From NCBI GenBank assembly GCA_049602155.1, contig JBMYRH010000014.1, forward strand, positions 62,001 to 126,000: DNA of 64,000 nucleotides, in the 5' to 3' direction. Source of the stretch: JBMYRH01 sp049602155. Lineage in GTDB: Bacteria > Myxococcota_A > UBA9042 > PHBI01 > JBMYRH01. The translations under genes and the position numbers were made by a program. Shown here piece by piece: positions 61,921 through 64,000 of this stretch (position 1 is the first letter of the stretch; every line of letters starts with the position of its first letter). The notes beneath the pieces were generated by a model. The model was not told the DNA's origin. It saw only the letters and a list, made by a program, of their open reading frames with translations, and ran no database searches.

Positions 61921-62835
61921 GTGACCCGCGAGACGCCCTTGGGCTTGCCTCACCTCGGGTGGGGCATTGGGCTTCGCGCTGAGCACACCTCTGCGCTCTT
62001 GGGTGAGTGGCCGGAGGTCGATTGGTTCGAGGTCATCACGGAGAACGTGATGGACTCTGGCGGGCGCGCCAGGGCTGTCGTCGAGGCCGTCGCAGCGCGC
62101 TATCCGGTGGTCTTGCATGGCGTGTCGATGAACATCGGCTCTACGGATCCGCTCGACCGTCGCTACTTGGACAGGTTGGCGGCGCTGGCGGAGGCGCTTC
62201 GACCCGCTTGGGTCTCCGATCACCTCTGCTTTACGGGCCTAGGCGGCCATAACAGCCATGATCTCTTGCCGCTGCCCTACACCGAGGACTCCCTCGGCCA
62301 CGTCGTCGCCCGGGTCCGGGATGTACAATCACACTTGGGGCGCCCTCTGGTCCTTGAGAACCCGTCTAGCTACATCACCTTTCGGGCTTCGACGATGAGC
62401 GAGTCACGCTTCTTAGCGCGCCTCGCAGAGGAGGCTGACTGCGGGCTTCTGGTCGATCTGAACAACGTCGCAGTCAGTTGCTTTAATCATGGTTGGGACC
62501 CGAACGCTTACTTGGCGGACCTCCCCTCGGACCGCGTCGTGCAGCTGCACCTCGCGGGTCACAGTGACCTGGGCTCTCACCGGGTTGACACGCACGATGG
62601 GCTGGTCTCTGAGGAGGTCTGGGACCTCTACCGACGCTTCTATGCCCGCATCGGTGGTGCGGCGACGCTCGTCGAGTGGGACGCCGCATTGCCCCCCCTC
62701 GGCGTGCTCATCGATGAGGCGGGGCGCGCTCGGGACATCGCTCAGGGGCGCCCTGTCTCACCTCGCGCCGACACCTCGTCCAAGGTGGCCGTGCCGCACC
62801 CGCTTCACTCCCGTGTGCGGGAGGTCGGCCCATGA
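61921..62835 (+). CDS. bufB: DUF692 multinuclear-iron RiPP enzyme, BufB-like
   Basis: The 304-residue TIM-barrel protein of the MbnB/ChrH/HvfB/BufB family carries the metal-ligand segments WFEVITENVMD, VLHGVSMNIGS, VSDHLCFTG, LVLENPSSYI, LLVDLNNVAVSCFNHGW and LHLAGHSD plus VDTHDG. The family uses two or three iron atoms and oxygen to modify Cys of a partner peptide into oxazolone/thioamide, thiooxazole or related groups. The GTG start directly follows the precursor stop, and the end overlaps the next start by 4 nt (ATGA). The Cys-rich peptide in front and BufC behind support the bufferin-type assignment. Confidence 0.92.
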   Translation: MTRETPLGLPHLGWGIGLRAEHTSALLGEWPEVDWFEVITENVMDSGGRARAVVEAVAARYPVVLHGVSMNIGSTDPLDRRYLDRLAALAEALRPAWVSDHLCFTGLGGHNSHDLLPLPYTEDSLGHVVARVRDVQSHLGRPLVLENPSSYITFRASTMSESRFLARLAEEADCGLLVDLNNVAVSCFNHGWDPNAYLADLPSDRVVQLHLAGHSDLGSHRVDTHDGLVSEEVWDLYRRFYARIGGAATLVEWDAALPPLGVLIDEAGRARDIAQGRPVSPRADTSSKVAVPHPLHSRVREVGP

Positions 62836-63635
62836 GCGGTCAGGCCCCTTGGCGGGGGGCGCAACGTTGGCTCTTTGAGGCCGTGACAGAGGGGGCGTCC
62901 GGGGCGTCGAGTCACCTCTTTGGGACGGAGACATTCTCCGCAGAGCGAGGGCTGGAGGTGTACGCCAACGCGTACCTCGTGAGGCTGGTTGAGTGTCTGT
63001 CGGAGAGCTTCCCTGCGGTCGCACGGACGCTCGGCGAGGAGGCCTTCGCTGAGTTGGCTGTCGCGTACCTGCGGGCGTGTCCGCCTTCGGGGCCTAACCT
63101 CGGGACCCTCGGGGCGGGCTTTACGGATCATCTGGAGCGCACGCGGCCCGAGGAGGTCGGGGCTGCGGGGCGCACTTTGGTGGCGTTGGCGCGCTACGAG
63201 TGGGCCCTTGAGGTGGCCTTTGATGGGTCCGGCGCCGAGGGCATGGACGGAGTGAGCCTTGGTGACCTGAAGGCGTTGTCTCCGGAGGCATGGCTTGGGA
63301 CGCGGTTGGTCGCGAACCCTGCGCTCAAGCTGCTGCGCTTGGCGGGGGCGGTCGATGAGTATTGTCACGCGGTCCGTGGCCTGGAGGCGGAGGCGGGGCT
63401 CCCAGCGTTGCCGGCGGAGGTGCCGCGCTATGTCGCCTTGAGTCGGCGATCGTTTGTGGTGCGTCGCTTGGTGTGCGAGGCCGCAGAGTTTGAGATCTTG
63501 GGGCGACTCTCTCAAGGCGCCCCGATCGGAGAAGCGCTGATGGGCTCCGGGCTAGAGGTCACGCCAGACGACGTGCAGCGCTGGTTTGCGCGATGGATGA
63601 CGGAAGGGCTCTTCGTCGCGCTCGAGCGGTGCTAG
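62832..63635 (+). CDS. bufC: DUF2063 partner protein, BufC/HvfC-like
   Basis: The 267-residue protein has an N-terminal helical domain with RGLEVYANAYLVRLVECLSES then FPAVARTLGEEAFAELAVAYL, the DUF2063 ('putative DNA-binding') signature, and a C-terminal winged-helix-like part (EAAEFEILGRLSQGAPIGEAL, ARWMTEGLFVAL). Despite the Pfam label, in bufferin and methanobactin-like systems this protein forms a complex with the DUF692 enzyme and recruits the precursor. The ATG overlaps the bufB stop. No DoxX (BufD) gene is adjacent. Confidence 0.9.
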   Translation: MSGQAPWRGAQRWLFEAVTEGASGASSHLFGTETFSAERGLEVYANAYLVRLVECLSESFPAVARTLGEEAFAELAVAYLRACPPSGPNLGTLGAGFTDHLERTRPEEVGAAGRTLVALARYEWALEVAFDGSGAEGMDGVSLGDLKALSPEAWLGTRLVANPALKLLRLAGAVDEYCHAVRGLEAEAGLPALPAEVPRYVALSRRSFVVRRLVCEAAEFEILGRLSQGAPIGEALMGSGLEVTPDDVQRWFARWMTEGLFVALERC

Positions 63636-63705
63636 ACTGCCGCCAATGAACGCGGCCAGCGCCGCCTCGCGTCGACGTGAGTCGCCGCGCACTTCGGAGG
63701 ATCAC

Positions 63706-64000
63706 GTGGCTACAGACCCCAACACGCTCGACCTGCTCGACTACGTCCACGCCAGCCCAAGTCCGCGCCACTGTGTGGCTGAGACGGTGAGGCGGCTTGA
63801 CGCTGCGGGCTTTGAGGAGATCGCCGAGGAGGACGCCTGGTCGTTGAACTTCGGTGACGCGCGGTACCTGATTCGAGGGGGCACCGTGCTCGCGTTTCGC
63901 GTCGGGTCCGTGCCGGCGGTCGAGGGTGGATTTCGCCTGATTGGCGCGCACACGGACTCGCCGAACCTCCGGATCAAGCCGGTCCCGGACGTCCGAGCGC
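63706..64000 (+). CDS. M18 family aminopeptidase (3' end outside window)
   Basis: The open frame continues past the window end. It begins TDPNTLDLLDYVHASPSPRH and contains GAHTDSPNLRIKP, the first zinc-ligand region of M18 (aspartyl aminopeptidase-like) enzymes. The GTG at 63706 is preferred because GGAGG lies 5 nt upstream; an in-frame ATG at 63646 would add 20 low-complexity residues. It starts 70 nt after the bufferin-like operon and may be co-transcribed, although M18 enzymes are general cytoplasmic peptidases. Confidence 0.9.
   Translation, partial: MATDPNTLDLLDYVHASPSPRHCVAETVRRLDAAGFEEIAEEDAWSLNFGDARYLIRGGTVLAFRVGSVPAVEGGFRLIGAHTDSPNLRIKPVPDVRA

Overview
This GC-rich window is bacterial chromosome. 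It most resembles a Myxococcota / former Deltaproteobacteria lineage, possibly Bradymonadales-like. That is an inference from four things: MopE-type 'putative metal-binding' repeats, two MYXO-CTERM-like C-termini, an rpoN-hpf-rapZ-ptsH-ptsI cluster, and a very high density of lipoproteins with acidic linkers. No rRNA, tRNA, CRISPR array, insertion sequence or prophage gene was recognised.

Layout. 1-8.8 kb (+) is housekeeping: the 3' part of murA, proB, a SurA/parvulin-type lipoprotein chaperone, gcvPB, an ArnT/GT39-like glycosyltransferase, an orphan sensor histidine kinase and an EEP-family phosphohydrolase, mostly with 4-nt overlaps. 8.8-15.3 kb (-) is one compact transcription unit, rpoN, hpf, rapZ, ptsH, ptsI and a DASS anion transporter; no EIIA or HPr kinase gene is in it. 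15.4-18.2 kb (+) holds a Cys-rich lipoprotein and an RNase E/G-family ribonuclease.

18.4-58.9 kb is dominated by exported proteins: a 2244-residue lipoprotein with at least 15 MopE repeats and a Gly-rich tail, two CotH-like lipoproteins (one fused to a fibrinogen-like domain, one to a C-type lectin domain), PPC-like, Hydin/VWA and jelly-roll-like repeat lipoproteins, a Kelch lipoprotein operon behind a near-consensus Fur box, a MYXO-CTERM-like protein behind a consensus sigma-54 promoter and followed by a strong terminator, and a phosphodiester-glycosidase-like MYXO-CTERM protein. Cytoplasmic genes interspersed here include a sterol-desaturase-like membrane enzyme, a metallophosphoesterase, a PRMT-like methyltransferase, a cyclic-nucleotide-binding protein and an SRPBCC protein.

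Two items stand out. At 30926-32191 an in-frame TGA sits exactly where the first Cys of a thioredoxin WCxxC motif belongs (W-TGA-G-A-C). It is followed by a hairpin at bacterial-SECIS distance and by the rest of a redoxin domain in the same frame, so this is best read as a selenoprotein lipoprotein that ordinary gene calling would split in two. At 61462-63635 a three-gene operon encodes a Cys-rich precursor with a Tat motif and possible lipobox, a DUF692 multinuclear-iron enzyme (BufB-like) and a DUF2063 partner (BufC-like): a bufferin-type copper-binding RiPP system. The window ends inside an M18 aminopeptidase gene.
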